This document shows, one piece after another, positions 1 through 7,862 of a stretch of 26,505 bases of DNA. The notes beneath the pieces are model-generated. The model had not been told where the DNA came from and made no database searches. It worked only from the letters and a program-made list of their open reading frames with translations. Source of the DNA: a virus; IMG/VR virus record IMGVR_UViG_3300017776_000151, positions 1 through 26,505 of that record. One strand, 5' to 3'. The translations under genes were made by a program, and so were the position numbers. How positions within the stretch are numbered: the first letter of the stretch is position 1; every line of letters begins with the position of its first letter.

Positions 1-165
1 AATGATTTTGGAGAATGTCACCAAAATGGTTATAATATCAATAAGTGGTTGGATAAGGAACTCAATCAAGAAGATCAACGTAAATTTATAGCCGACTTTG
101 TATCTAAGAATAAATATTCTTTTACTAAAACGGAAATAAAAACAGCAAGTAAGATAGATGGATAA
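1..165 (+). CDS. C-terminal end of an unidentified protein (partial)
   Basis: The frame is open from the first base of the window and stops at TAA 163-165, giving the last 54 residues of a protein whose start lies outside. The fragment is polar and rich in Lys, Asp and Asn, with a short segment that looks helical (around NKWLDKELNQEDQRKF). I do not recognise a family. It overlaps the next gene by 8 nt (the next ATG is at 158), as expected inside a tightly packed phage operon, so it probably belongs to the same replication transcript. The reading frame is certain; the function is not. Confidence 0.7.
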   Translation, partial: NDFGECHQNGYNINKWLDKELNQEDQRKFIADFVSKNKYSFTKTEIKTASKIDG

Positions 166-1183
166 TCCTAAAACAGCTCTCTCGGCAAGTAGAATTAAAA
201 CCGTAGAGGGTTGTTCTTGGCTATACTGGTGCAAATATAAATTAAAACTTCCAGACGCTAGTAATGATGGAGCTAAAAGAGGCTCTATTTGCCACTTAAT
301 TTTCGAACTCTTAGGAGAAAAGAAAAGAAAAAAATATTTCAATAAGATTATTAAATCTCAAGATGTTTTCGCCGTCCCTTCTATTAAGCGGCTCATTATG
401 AAACACGCTATTCGTGAAGGTGTAGATGATGATGAAAATATTGAATTAATCAAAGAAATGACGTATAATGGATTGAATTACGATTTCTTTGGCAATGACC
501 TTAAAGGACTCACAGAAGGGCTTTCTGAACAAGATTTTGATCTCGTTAAAAACGAAGGCGATGTACGGTATAGGATTCGCGGTTTTATTGATAAGCTTTT
601 TCTTTATAAGGGCGAAAAATTTGCGCTCATCAGAGACTTCAAAACGAGTAAAGAAGTCTTCAAAGGGAAAGACGCTGAAGATAATTTACAAGATCTGATG
701 TACAGCTTGGCGGTTGATCACCTCTTTCCAGAATACACAAATAAGCAGAGTGAATTTTTATTCTTAAAATTTGAATTAAATCCTGAAGCTAAAAAAAGTG
801 GTGTCATGAGAATGCAGCCTTTGGATAAAGATGACCTTAGAGGTTTTGAGTTGCACCTGACAGAAATACAAAGATATTTGGATAATTTTTCAGAAGAAAA
901 CGCGAGAGGTAATATGGCTGCTTACCAAGGGTTTCCCACAGATAAATCTTTTAGTAAGAAGCTCCTATGTGGTTTCGCTACTAAAAAAGGAGAGCTTAAA
1001 AAAGACGGCACTAAAAAATGGCATTGTGGGATGAAATTTGATTTCTTCTATTATGAGATTAAAAATTCAGAAGGCCATTTCTCTCGCTCTTGCTTTGAAG
1101 AGGAATTCACTGAAGAGATGGTTCCTGAAGGGGGTAGTTACGAGATGAAATATTATGCAGGTTGCCCCGCACATTCCTCTTGA
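158..1183 (+). CDS. PD-(D/E)XK superfamily nuclease (RecB/Cas4-like)
   Basis: Predicted DNA exonuclease or endonuclease of the RecB/Cas4-type PD-(D/E)XK fold, 341 aa. The N-terminus has the family opening LSASRIKTVEGCSWLYWCKY, in which a Ser/Arg segment precedes Cys19 and Cys25. The catalytic core is visible: GFID with Asp145, then IRDFKTSK with Asp160 and Lys162 (D-x-K), then the conserved helix LQDLMYSLAV with Gln178 and Tyr182. The C-terminal 80 residues hold several cysteines (LCGF, HCGM, RSCF, AGCP), so an Fe-S cluster as in Cas4 and AddB is possible but not proven. It overlaps the upstream gene by 8 nt and lies 30 nt before the polymerase genes, which suggests a role in phage recombination or end processing. 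The fold is a confident call; the exact activity is open. Confidence 0.8.
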   Translation: MDNPKTALSASRIKTVEGCSWLYWCKYKLKLPDASNDGAKRGSICHLIFELLGEKKRKKYFNKIIKSQDVFAVPSIKRLIMKHAIREGVDDDENIELIKEMTYNGLNYDFFGNDLKGLTEGLSEQDFDLVKNEGDVRYRIRGFIDKLFLYKGEKFALIRDFKTSKEVFKGKDAEDNLQDLMYSLAVDHLFPEYTNKQSEFLFLKFELNPEAKKSGVMRMQPLDKDDLRGFELHLTEIQRYLDNFSEENARGNMAAYQGFPTDKSFSKKLLCGFATKKGELKKDGTKKWHCGMKFDFFYYEIKNSEGHFSRSCFEEEFTEEMVPEGGSYEMKYYAGCPAHSS

Positions 1184-1213
1184 CTCGGATTAGAATATAT
1201 GGAATAATGAGGC

Positions 1214-1963
1214 GTGATCACGCCCATCTTCCGCTCGACCTATTCAATAGGTAAGAGCATATTAACAATCAATAAGTCTTCTGACGAAGGCCCAGACTCA
1301 ATTATCGACATCTGTAAAGATGCTGGCATGGAGAGAGTGGTGCTTGTGGAGGATAATTTGACAAGCTTCATGAAAGCTTTTAATGCCTGTTCTGAAAACG
1401 GTCTTGAATTACTCTATGGTTTGAGGCTTACTTTTTGTAACGATATTTCCGAAGAGGAGTGTGATTCCGAGCATAAGTCTATAATCTTTGCTCAAAATGA
1501 TGAGGGCTGTAAGTTACTCAACAAAATTTACTCTTTCGCTTTTACAGAGGGGGGAGGTAAGATTGATTATGCGAATTTCAAGGAGTTCTGGGATGAAGAT
1601 AAGCTGATGTTTGTCGTTCCATTTTATGACAGCTTTATTCATCAGAATAATTTCTTACTTAAGAACTGTATTCCAGACTTCAGTTTTTTAACCCCTAACT
1701 TTTGGATAGAGAAGAACGATCTACCTTTTGACCACTTACTAAGTTACAAGGTAAGAGAGTATATCTCAAAAAATCTACAATCCTCCACCTCTTCAAAAGT
1801 AAAAACAATTTGCTATAAAGATAAATCAGATGTCGAAGCTTTACAAACTTACAAAATCCTCTGTAATAGAAACTTTGGTAAACAGTCCCAACTCTCCAAC
1901 CCAAATTTGTCTCACTTTGGAAGTGATGAATTCTCTTTTGAGTCTTACCTAGAACAAGCATGA
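1214..1963 (+). CDS. Free-standing degenerate PHP domain of DNA polymerase III alpha
   Basis: This 249-aa protein aligns by eye to the N-terminal PHP domain of DnaE, encoded as its own gene. The opening IFRSTYSIGKSIL replaces the usual H-x-H-S-x-Y-S metal motif, and LVEDNLTSF (residues 44-52) replaces the T-D-H-G-N motif, so metal-binding His and Asp residues are missing and phosphoesterase activity is unlikely. The end of the protein (ALQTYKILCNRNF to DEFSFESYLEQA) matches the DnaE stretch that leads into the palm, so the break falls at a domain boundary. The start is GTG at 1214: an in-frame TGA at 1208-1210 excludes anything earlier. It overlaps the exonuclease gene by 4 nt. A structural role bridging exonuclease and polymerase, as the PHP domain does in E. 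coli DnaE, is inferred. Confidence 0.72.
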   Translation: MITPIFRSTYSIGKSILTINKSSDEGPDSIIDICKDAGMERVVLVEDNLTSFMKAFNACSENGLELLYGLRLTFCNDISEEECDSEHKSIIFAQNDEGCKLLNKIYSFAFTEGGGKIDYANFKEFWDEDKLMFVVPFYDSFIHQNNFLLKNCIPDFSFLTPNFWIEKNDLPFDHLLSYKVREYISKNLQSSTSSKVKTICYKDKSDVEALQTYKILCNRNFGKQSQLSNPNLSHFGSDEFSFESYLEQA

Positions 1964-2592
1964 ACGAGTCACTACTTAGATTTGACAAAAAGCAAAAGTA
2001 TCTAATCTTAGATACAGAGACTGAAGGTCTTAACCTTATCAAGTCTCGCCCGTGGCAGGTGGCTTGGATTACAGCGCAAGGTAATAATGTAATTGAGAAG
2101 TTTAATATGCATTTACATTGGTCCGATTTAGATATTTCTGAAGATGCCGCTAGAATCACAGGTTTTAAACGCGCCCAGCATGATAAAATCTCTAAAGACC
2201 CCAAGGAAGTCTTTGATGTATTTAAAGAGTATTTGTATGACCCAAGCTATAAGATTGTGGGGCAGAATCTTTTGGGCTTCGATGTTTATATGATTAATGT
2301 TTGGATGAAGGCTCTAGGGCTTGGCTCCGATTACTCTTACATGGATAGGATCATAGACACTCTTAGTTTAGCAAAGGCTATCGAGCTTCAAGATGAGCCA
2401 GACTTAAATAATTTTATTTACTGGCAGTATCGTTGGTTAAACTATAGAAAGAGGGGTCTTAAGGCTTCTCAGGGTGCGTTACTTAAAAAATACAATATAG
2501 AACATGACCCCAGCAAGCTTCATGATGCTCTGTATGACATCGAAATGAATTACAAGATTTTTCGCAAGCAACTTTTTGACATTGAAATATGA
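1960..2592 (+). CDS. DnaQ-like DEDDh 3'-5' proofreading exonuclease
   Basis: A 210-aa exonuclease of the DnaQ/RNase T superfamily, expected to remove mispaired 3' ends during phage replication. Exo I is ILDTETEG with Asp18 and Glu20, Exo II is in VGQNLLGFDVYM, and Exo III is HDALYD with His188 and Asp193, the H-x-A-x-x-D form of the DEDDh class. All four acidic residues and the general-base His are present, so it should be active. The gene starts at ATG 1960 inside the stop of the PHP-domain gene and ends overlapping the polymerase-core start by ATGA (2589-2592). This nesting between PHP and polymerase genes is strong context for it being the epsilon-like proofreading subunit. No clamp-binding motif was clearly identified. 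Confidence 0.88.
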   Translation: MNESLLRFDKKQKYLILDTETEGLNLIKSRPWQVAWITAQGNNVIEKFNMHLHWSDLDISEDAARITGFKRAQHDKISKDPKEVFDVFKEYLYDPSYKIVGQNLLGFDVYMINVWMKALGLGSDYSYMDRIIDTLSLAKAIELQDEPDLNNFIYWQYRWLNYRKRGLKASQGALLKKYNIEHDPSKLHDALYDIEMNYKIFRKQLFDIEI

Positions 2593-5126
2593 GATACAAG
2601 AATCCATTCCCTGCTGGCGTAAAGTTGCCAGAGATTAGCATCCCAGATAAAACTCTTCGCAGTTTAGGTTTAGGTGATGGTAGCTCTAATAAACAAATTC
2701 TATTTGAACTCACTCGCAAGGGTCTGAGGGAGAAAGGTATTGTAAAGTTAGAAAACAGAAAGGATTATTATGAACGCTCTAAGATGGAGTTAGATATTTT
2801 TGATGAGCTTGGGTTTGTTGATTATATCCTACTAAACTGGGACGTTCTTGATTTCTGTAAGAGTCAAAACATACCTACTGGCGCTGGCCGTGGTTCTGCC
2901 GCTGGTTCATTAGTTCTTTATTTACTTGGTGTCACCAATATTGATCCTATTGAATATGATTTGTTCTTTGAGAGATTTGTCTCTAAGAGTAGGGCTAAGA
3001 TGATTGAATCAAATGGAGAGGTATTTTTGGACGGTTCTCTCTTGGCTGATGTTGATAACGATATCTCCTATGATCGTCGAGCAGAGGTAATGGCGTATAT
3101 TGAGGAGAAATATAAAGGTAAGACCTCCAAGATTTTAACCTTGAATACTCTTAGTGGTAAGCTATGCATGAAAGAGTGTGGCAAGATCGTGGAAGGTCTG
3201 TCTGAGGTCGAGGTGAACCAAATTAGTGATACAATCCCCAAGCATTTTGGCAAGGTGGCAAAGCTAGAAGTAGCTTATGAAGAAAGCGAGTCCTTTAAGA
3301 ATCATGCTGATAAATATAAAAAATGTTTTAAAATAGCTAAGAAGGTTCAAGGTTTAATTAAGAATACGGGTGTTCACCCATCAGGGGTTTCTATCTGTTA
3401 CTATAACCAGTCTGACATTATGCCCTTGCAAAAGACAAATGATGGAGCTTTGGTTTCTGGATATGATATGGATGATGTCGCCAGTCTCAGCGTTAAGTTT
3501 GATATTCTTGGTTTAAGGACTTTATCTGTTGTTAATGATGTATGTGAGCAGCTTCAGATTAACGTAAATGACATAAACCCTCATGACCCATCCATATACG
3601 CAGCTCTAGCTTCTCTACAGGCTCCACAGGGGCTTTTCCAGATCGAGGCTGATACCAACTTCAAAGTTTGTCAGCAAATCTCTCCACAGAACTTAGAGCA
3701 GTTATCTGCGGTTGTGGCTATTGCTAGACCCGGGGCATTAGATTTTAAAGATAGGTATGCGGAGTATGTAAGGAGCGGTGATTTCCAATCAGTTCACGAA
3801 TTCTTTGATGATATTCTCAGTTATACTGGCGGCATCCCTCTTTATCAAGAGCAGCTAATGAAGATGGTGGTTAAAGTGGGTTTCAGCCTCGATGAGTCTG
3901 AGCAGCTTCGCCGTATCGTCGGAAAGAAAAAGGTTGATCAAATGCCAGCATGGAAAGCTAAGATCGAAAAAAAGATAAGAGAGAGAAATCTTGATCCACT
4001 TATTGGGGAGGTGTTGTGGAAGGTTGCGGAGGACTCTGCGAATTACTCCTTCAATAAATCTCACTCAATTAGTTACGCTTACTTAGCGGCTATCACTGTT
4101 TACTTAAAATTTAATCACCCAAAAGAATTTTTCTTGAGTTTGCTTAAATATACAAAGTATGAGCCGAATACTCACGAAGAGATTTCCAGAATCAGTCAAG
4201 AACTAAATAAGTTTGATATCGAACTTTTACCTCCAGACTTGAACAACTCTAAGGTTGACTTCTCTATTGAAGGTAAAAATATTAGATATGGACTTAATTC
4301 AATTAAAGGTGTTTCTGAAAAGGTCATTAAATCCCTTGTGGAGTTCAGAGAGGGAAGCTTTAGCAATAAGTATGAGGTGTTCATCGTTGCAAAACAAGCT
4401 GGTTTGAATATAGGTGTCTTATCAGGTCTTATTCAAGCTGGTTTACTTGATTCATTTGTAGATACAAACAGATGCAAGTTAGTTTTAGAAGCTCAAACAT
4501 TCAACATCTTAACAGAGAGAGAGAAGAGAAACTTTATAGAGCTTGGTTCAAAACATAATTACAGTATCCTAGATAGTATCTTCTCTGCTAGACAAGATGA
4601 TCTGATGGGAGATGACAATAAAAAACTATTTTCGGATAGGCGTTTCGAGACATTCAAGAAGAAATACGGCCCATATAAAGAAATCTTTGAATTAAACAAA
4701 AAGTCTATTAAGTATGCAAACTGGCATTTCGAGCAGAAGTTGCTGGGGTATAGTTACTCCCACAACATCAGAGAGATATACGAAAACCCAGAAGAATTCC
4801 AAGATTCAGATCAAGTCAAACAAGTTATAGAGCGTTCAAATGTCAGATTCACGGGTGTCTTAGTTGATTCCATTCGAAGAACCAGTCAGAACGGTAATAA
4901 ATACGCTAGATTTGAGATACATGATGAAAAAGGTGTGGTTAATGGTCTTCTTTTAGATAGTAGTAGAGAAGAAAGATTGACAAACTTCCTTAATTCTGGT
5001 AAAAAACTACCCAAGAAGGAGGACGTAGTTATAATAACAGGTGTCAAAGGCGATGACATCGTATTTGTCAACAATATATCTTCCTTAAAAGATAAAATTT
5101 ATATGAAACTTTCCCAACTAAAATAA
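2589..5126 (+). CDS. dnaE: DNA polymerase III alpha catalytic core lacking the PHP domain (DnaE-type)
   Basis: An 845-aa C-family replicative polymerase. GRGSAAGS at residues 100-107 is the nucleotide-binding motif, and the conserved stretch LGVTNIDPIEYDLFFERF follows. The catalytic acid motif is LADVDND with Asp154, Asp156 and Asp158; the third catalytic Asp is Asp305 in VKFDILGLRTL. Fingers-type motifs HPSGVSI and SYAYLAAITVYLKFNHPKEF are present. The last 100 residues (RFTGVLVDSIRRTSQNGNKY onward) look like the OB-fold domain. Cellular DnaE is about 1,100-1,200 aa; here the N-terminal PHP domain is missing and supplied by a separate gene two positions upstream. About 15 extra residues lie between FERFVSKSR and the catalytic Asp motif. 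The core is DnaE-like by motif order, not PolC. It is translationally coupled to the exonuclease gene (ATGA). Confidence 0.9.
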   Translation: MRYKNPFPAGVKLPEISIPDKTLRSLGLGDGSSNKQILFELTRKGLREKGIVKLENRKDYYERSKMELDIFDELGFVDYILLNWDVLDFCKSQNIPTGAGRGSAAGSLVLYLLGVTNIDPIEYDLFFERFVSKSRAKMIESNGEVFLDGSLLADVDNDISYDRRAEVMAYIEEKYKGKTSKILTLNTLSGKLCMKECGKIVEGLSEVEVNQISDTIPKHFGKVAKLEVAYEESESFKNHADKYKKCFKIAKKVQGLIKNTGVHPSGVSICYYNQSDIMPLQKTNDGALVSGYDMDDVASLSVKFDILGLRTLSVVNDVCEQLQINVNDINPHDPSIYAALASLQAPQGLFQIEADTNFKVCQQISPQNLEQLSAVVAIARPGALDFKDRYAEYVRSGDFQSVHEFFDDILSYTGGIPLYQEQLMKMVVKVGFSLDESEQLRRIVGKKKVDQMPAWKAKIEKKIRERNLDPLIGEVLWKVAEDSANYSFNKSHSISYAYLAAITVYLKFNHPKEFFLSLLKYTKYEPNTHEEISRISQELNKFDIELLPPDLNNSKVDFSIEGKNIRYGLNSIKGVSEKVIKSLVEFREGSFSNKYEVFIVAKQAGLNIGVLSGLIQAGLLDSFVDTNRCKLVLEAQTFNILTEREKRNFIELGSKHNYSILDSIFSARQDDLMGDDNKKLFSDRRFETFKKKYGPYKEIFELNKKSIKYANWHFEQKLLGYSYSHNIREIYENPEEFQDSDQVKQVIERSNVRFTGVLVDSIRRTSQNGNKYARFEIHDEKGVVNGLLLDSSREERLTNFLNSGKKLPKKEDVVIITGVKGDDIVFVNNISSLKDKIYMKLSQLK

Positions 5127-5133
5127 GTGTAAC
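5127..5133 (+). promoter_or_regulatory. GTGTAAC box upstream of the Clp ATPase gene
   Basis: GTGTAAC lies in the 12-nt gap between the polymerase stop and the Clp gene start, 5 nt before the first ATG (5139) and 8 nt before the second (5142). It differs at one base from the GTGTAAT boxes at 14216-14222, 14173-14179 (minus) and 17140-17146, which also sit just before starts. It may be a -10 element for a nearly leaderless transcript. No -35 sequence was recognised and the similarity may be chance. Confidence 0.3.
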
Positions 5134-5138
5134 TTATT

Positions 5139-7565
5139 ATGATGTTACTAACTGAATTCAATTTAACGCCTAAAGCTAAAAAAGCTTTGAAGGATGCAAA
5201 GTTATTCGCAGAATCACAAGATCATGCTCTTATAAGGAATGAGCATTTAATTTATGGATGCTTAACAAACATTTCCGACAGAGCCAGTCTACTTTTTGAG
5301 AGCAGGGGTATTGACTATCCTCCTGAAAAATTTTTAAAAGCTTTCAATAAGTTTTGTTCTGAAAATGAATTTCATTTTACAAGAAGTAAAAATCAAAACA
5401 AGTGGCATCAAGAGTTAAACGAATGCCTTCAGTCTGCTAAAGATTTTGCTTTTATCCATGAAGACCACTTCATTGGTATTGAGCATCTACTATATGTTTT
5501 GCTAGATTTTGATGAGTGCGTTTTCATGGAATATTTGTATGAGTCAGGTCTTGATGTTGAGTATCAAAAAGAAGTTATTCAAGATTTGATTACAGACAAT
5601 AATATATCAAGCCACCCTCCAACAAATAAACTTAGTGACAAAGGGCAGACCCGCTATAAACCCAAACGTCAGACAGGGCATCAAGAGTTTGAGTTTGAAC
5701 ATATTGCAAAATACTGTAAAAATCTAAATCAACACGTTATCCTTAATGATATTCCCCCGATCAGATCAAGAGATTCTGAGATTGAGGAAATGGTAGAGAT
5801 TTTATCTAAAAAAAATAAAGGTAATGTTATTTTAACTGGTGAAGCTGGCGTTGGTAAGACAGCTATCGTAGAAGGATTGGTTCAGAAAATAATTCAGGAT
5901 GAGGTTCCTGTTCATATGGCACTTACTCAAGTATTATCTCTAGATATAACCTCTATGATTGCTGGGACACAGTATAGAGGTCAGTTTGAAGAGAGGATCA
6001 AAGGCTTAATAAAGGAGTTGAGCATGCAAGAGAATGTCATTTTATTCATTGATGAGATTCACACCATCGTTGGGGCTGGTTCTTCTACAGAAGGCTCTCT
6101 AGATGCTTCCAACATACTGAAGCCAGCATTAGCTAGAGGCGAGATTAAATGTATTGGGGCTACTACGTCGAAGGAGTATAAGGACATCTTCGAAAAGAGT
6201 GCTGCTCTTAAAAGGCGTTTTGATAAAATTAATATCGAAGAGCCTAGTAAAGAAGCCACTAGAGAAATGGTTAATTACTCTTTAGATCATTACGAGTCTT
6301 TTCATAATGTTAGATTCTCCAAGAAAAACATCGATGATATTTTAAATTACTGTCACACTTACCTACCAAACAAAAGATTTCCAGATAAAGCTTTTGATAT
6401 AATTGATCAGGTAGGAGCGAAAACGAAAATTAAAAACGACGTTCCCTCCGATAGCATAAAAGATATTAAGAATAATTTTAATGACTTAATGTCTCGCCCA
6501 CAGAAACAAGAAGATATTGAGGAATATATAGATAAGTATGTAAAATCAATGGTTGAGTATGTGGATCAAAAACCAGACATTTGCAATGTTCACAAAGCGG
6601 ATATACTGGATGTGTTTGAGCAGAAGACGGGTTTACCCCAAAAAGTCATTAGCGAATCAAGCAAATCGTTTTCTTTATTTAGGCAAAAAATTAAACGTGA
6701 TGTGTTTGGCCAAGACGAAATCGTTGAGAAAGTGTATGACTCGCTATCTTGCGTAAAAGCTGGCCTTAATGACCCTAAAAAACCACTGACCAATTTCTTG
6801 TTTGTTGGGCCTACAAGCGTAGGTAAAACATTTACAGCGAAGAAGATAGCTAAATACTTTTATGGTAACGAGCGGTCTTTTCTCCAGATTAATATGAGTG
6901 AATATCAGGATAAGACTGGTATATCTAAATTAATTGGTGCTAACGCTGGATATGTTGGTTATAATGAAGGTGGTATATTGACAGATTTTGTGAGGAATAA
7001 TCCGAATTGCGTTGTTCTTTTTGACGAGATTGAAAAAGCTGATCCAAAGATACTAGACCTGCTTTTACATTTACTAGACGAGGGTTATATCTCAGATAAC
7101 CTGCATAGAGATGTGGATTTCACCAATACAGTTGTTATTCTTACGACGAATATTGGTCATGAAGAATCCACCAAAAGATCAATGGGCTTTGTAAATGATG
7201 ATTTAAGTGAGCAGGAGTCCTATAAATTAAGTCTAAAAAAGAGTCTGCGTCCAGAGCTTGTAGCTAGATTAGAAAATGTTTTAGTGTTTAATAACCTTAA
7301 CGATAAGACGCTCGTCAGTATTGTTGATTCTGAAATCAAAAAGATTCACAGCAAGTTAAAAGACAGGAGCGTGGTATTGACAGTCAAAAAAGGCGTAAAA
7401 GAGTTTATTTTAAATAAGATTAAATCAGAAAAACTTAACGCTAGAAACATAAAAACACTAGTTATTAAGCTAATTCAAGCCCCTCTAGCCAAATTTATCG
7501 TGGAGAATAATAAAATCAAAAAAATCTCAATTAAAGTAGTTGACAAAACTATCAAAGTTCAGTAA
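5139..7565 (+). CDS. ClpA/ClpC-type double AAA+ unfoldase
   Basis: An 808-aa Hsp100 ATPase that would unfold or remodel proteins using ATP. The N-terminal 150 residues carry two Clp_N repeats ([13 protein letters not shown] and [13 protein letters not shown]). D1 has Walker A GEAGVGKT at 234-241, pore-loop region [12 protein letters not shown] and Walker B with Asp305-Glu306. D2 has Walker A GPTSVGKT at 557-564, pore loop GYVGY, Walker B with Asp629-Glu630, and [14 protein letters not shown] near the sensor region. No long ClpB-type middle coiled coil is seen between the modules. At 682-684 Met-Gly-Phe lies where ClpA, ClpC and ClpX carry the (I/L/V)-G-(F/L) ClpP-docking loop, so pairing with a ClpP protease is plausible. 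No clpP gene is seen here. Two ATGs in a row (5139, 5142) make the start uncertain by one residue. Confidence 0.9.
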   Translation: MMLLTEFNLTPKAKKALKDAKLFAESQDHALIRNEHLIYGCLTNISDRASLLFESRGIDYPPEKFLKAFNKFCSENEFHFTRSKNQNKWHQELNECLQSAKDFAFIHEDHFIGIEHLLYVLLDFDECVFMEYLYESGLDVEYQKEVIQDLITDNNISSHPPTNKLSDKGQTRYKPKRQTGHQEFEFEHIAKYCKNLNQHVILNDIPPIRSRDSEIEEMVEILSKKNKGNVILTGEAGVGKTAIVEGLVQKIIQDEVPVHMALTQVLSLDITSMIAGTQYRGQFEERIKGLIKELSMQENVILFIDEIHTIVGAGSSTEGSLDASNILKPALARGEIKCIGATTSKEYKDIFEKSAALKRRFDKINIEEPSKEATREMVNYSLDHYESFHNVRFSKKNIDDILNYCHTYLPNKRFPDKAFDIIDQVGAKTKIKNDVPSDSIKDIKNNFNDLMSRPQKQEDIEEYIDKYVKSMVEYVDQKPDICNVHKADILDVFEQKTGLPQKVISESSKSFSLFRQKIKRDVFGQDEIVEKVYDSLSCVKAGLNDPKKPLTNFLFVGPTSVGKTFTAKKIAKYFYGNERSFLQINMSEYQDKTGISKLIGANAGYVGYNEGGILTDFVRNNPNCVVLFDEIEKADPKILDLLLHLLDEGYISDNLHRDVDFTNTVVILTTNIGHEESTKRSMGFVNDDLSEQESYKLSLKKSLRPELVARLENVLVFNNLNDKTLVSIVDSEIKKIHSKLKDRSVVLTVKKGVKEFILNKIKSEKLNARNIKTLVIKLIQAPLAKFIVENNKIKKISIKVVDKTIKVQ

Positions 7566-7571
7566 TATAAT
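7540..7571 (+). promoter_or_regulatory. Probable promoter for the small basic gene
   Basis: A perfect TTGACA (7540-7545) lies inside the end of the Clp gene, and a perfect TATAAT (7566-7571) lies 6 nt before the ATG at 7578. The spacing between them is 20 nt, longer than the usual 16-18. TAATAT at 7563-7568 would give a 17-nt spacer with a poorer -10. Either choice leaves almost no 5' leader. The gene downstream has its own terminator, which supports a dedicated promoter. Confidence 0.5.
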
Positions 7572-7577
7572 ATCGAT

Positions 7578-7793
7578 ATGAATAAGAAAATTCTTAATGC
7601 AATTCGCAATACAAACGGTCGTTTTTTCGGCCTTTACACTAAGCAGGGTGAATCTCTCAATGCCCAGCTTCAATCCGAAACAGATCAAACAATTGTCATC
7701 TATGATCGCAATTTCAACCGTACTCGTCGCTTTTCTAAAGCAAGTATCGCTGGGGTTCGTTCTGGATCGAAGACCTTCGGTAAGGTAAGATAA
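7578..7793 (+). CDS. Small basic protein of unknown function, likely highly expressed
   Basis: A 71-aa protein that I cannot assign to a family. It has about 14 Lys/Arg against 4 Asp/Glu and alternates short polar and beta-prone segments (GRFFGLYTKQGE, TIVIYDRNFNRTRRF, ASIAGVRSGSKTFGKVR), so binding of nucleic acid is a reasonable guess. Seven of its eight Arg codons are CGT or CGC, while neighbouring genes mostly use AGA; together with a consensus-like promoter and a strong terminator this points to a strongly expressed single-gene unit. A second frame over the same DNA (7597-7788) is a shadow. The gene sits 12 nt after the Clp ATPase gene but is probably transcribed separately. The gene call is solid; the function is unknown. 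Confidence 0.75.
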   Translation: MNKKILNAIRNTNGRFFGLYTKQGESLNAQLQSETDQTIVIYDRNFNRTRRFSKASIAGVRSGSKTFGKVR

Positions 7794-7820
7794 TTCATTT
7801 GGTGTTCTTTGTGATTGTTT

Positions 7821-7849
7821 AACCCGCCCTTGAAAGAGGGCGGGTTTTT
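7821..7849 (+). terminator. Strong intrinsic terminator
   Basis: A perfect 10-bp GC-rich stem, AACCCGCCCT (7821-7830) pairing with AGGGCGGGTT (7837-7846), with a 6-nt loop TGAAAG and a T run at 7845-7849. It lies 28 nt after the stop of the small basic gene and just before the kinase-like gene. It is the only clear Rho-independent terminator I found in the window. Confidence 0.93.
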
Positions 7850-7851
7850 GT

Positions 7852-7857
7852 TATTAT
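7852..7857 (+). promoter_or_regulatory. Possible -10 box (TATTAT) right after the terminator
   Basis: TATTAT lies 3 nt after the terminator T run and 5 nt before the ATG at 7863. Because the terminator stops upstream transcription, the next gene needs its own promoter, and this is the only candidate. Its -35 region would fall inside the terminator hairpin and has no recognisable consensus. Confidence 0.3.
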
Positions 7858-7862
7858 AGGTT

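Noticed and set aside
1695-2204. Long minus-strand open frame (169 codons) opposite the PHP and exonuclease genes
   Set aside because: It is antisense to two well-supported genes, has Cys/Ser/Leu-rich composition with no recognisable domain, and crosses their junction.
5819-7200. ClpB-type disaggregase identity
   Set aside because: No long middle coiled-coil between the AAA+ modules and an apparent ClpP-docking tripeptide argue for the ClpA/ClpC type.
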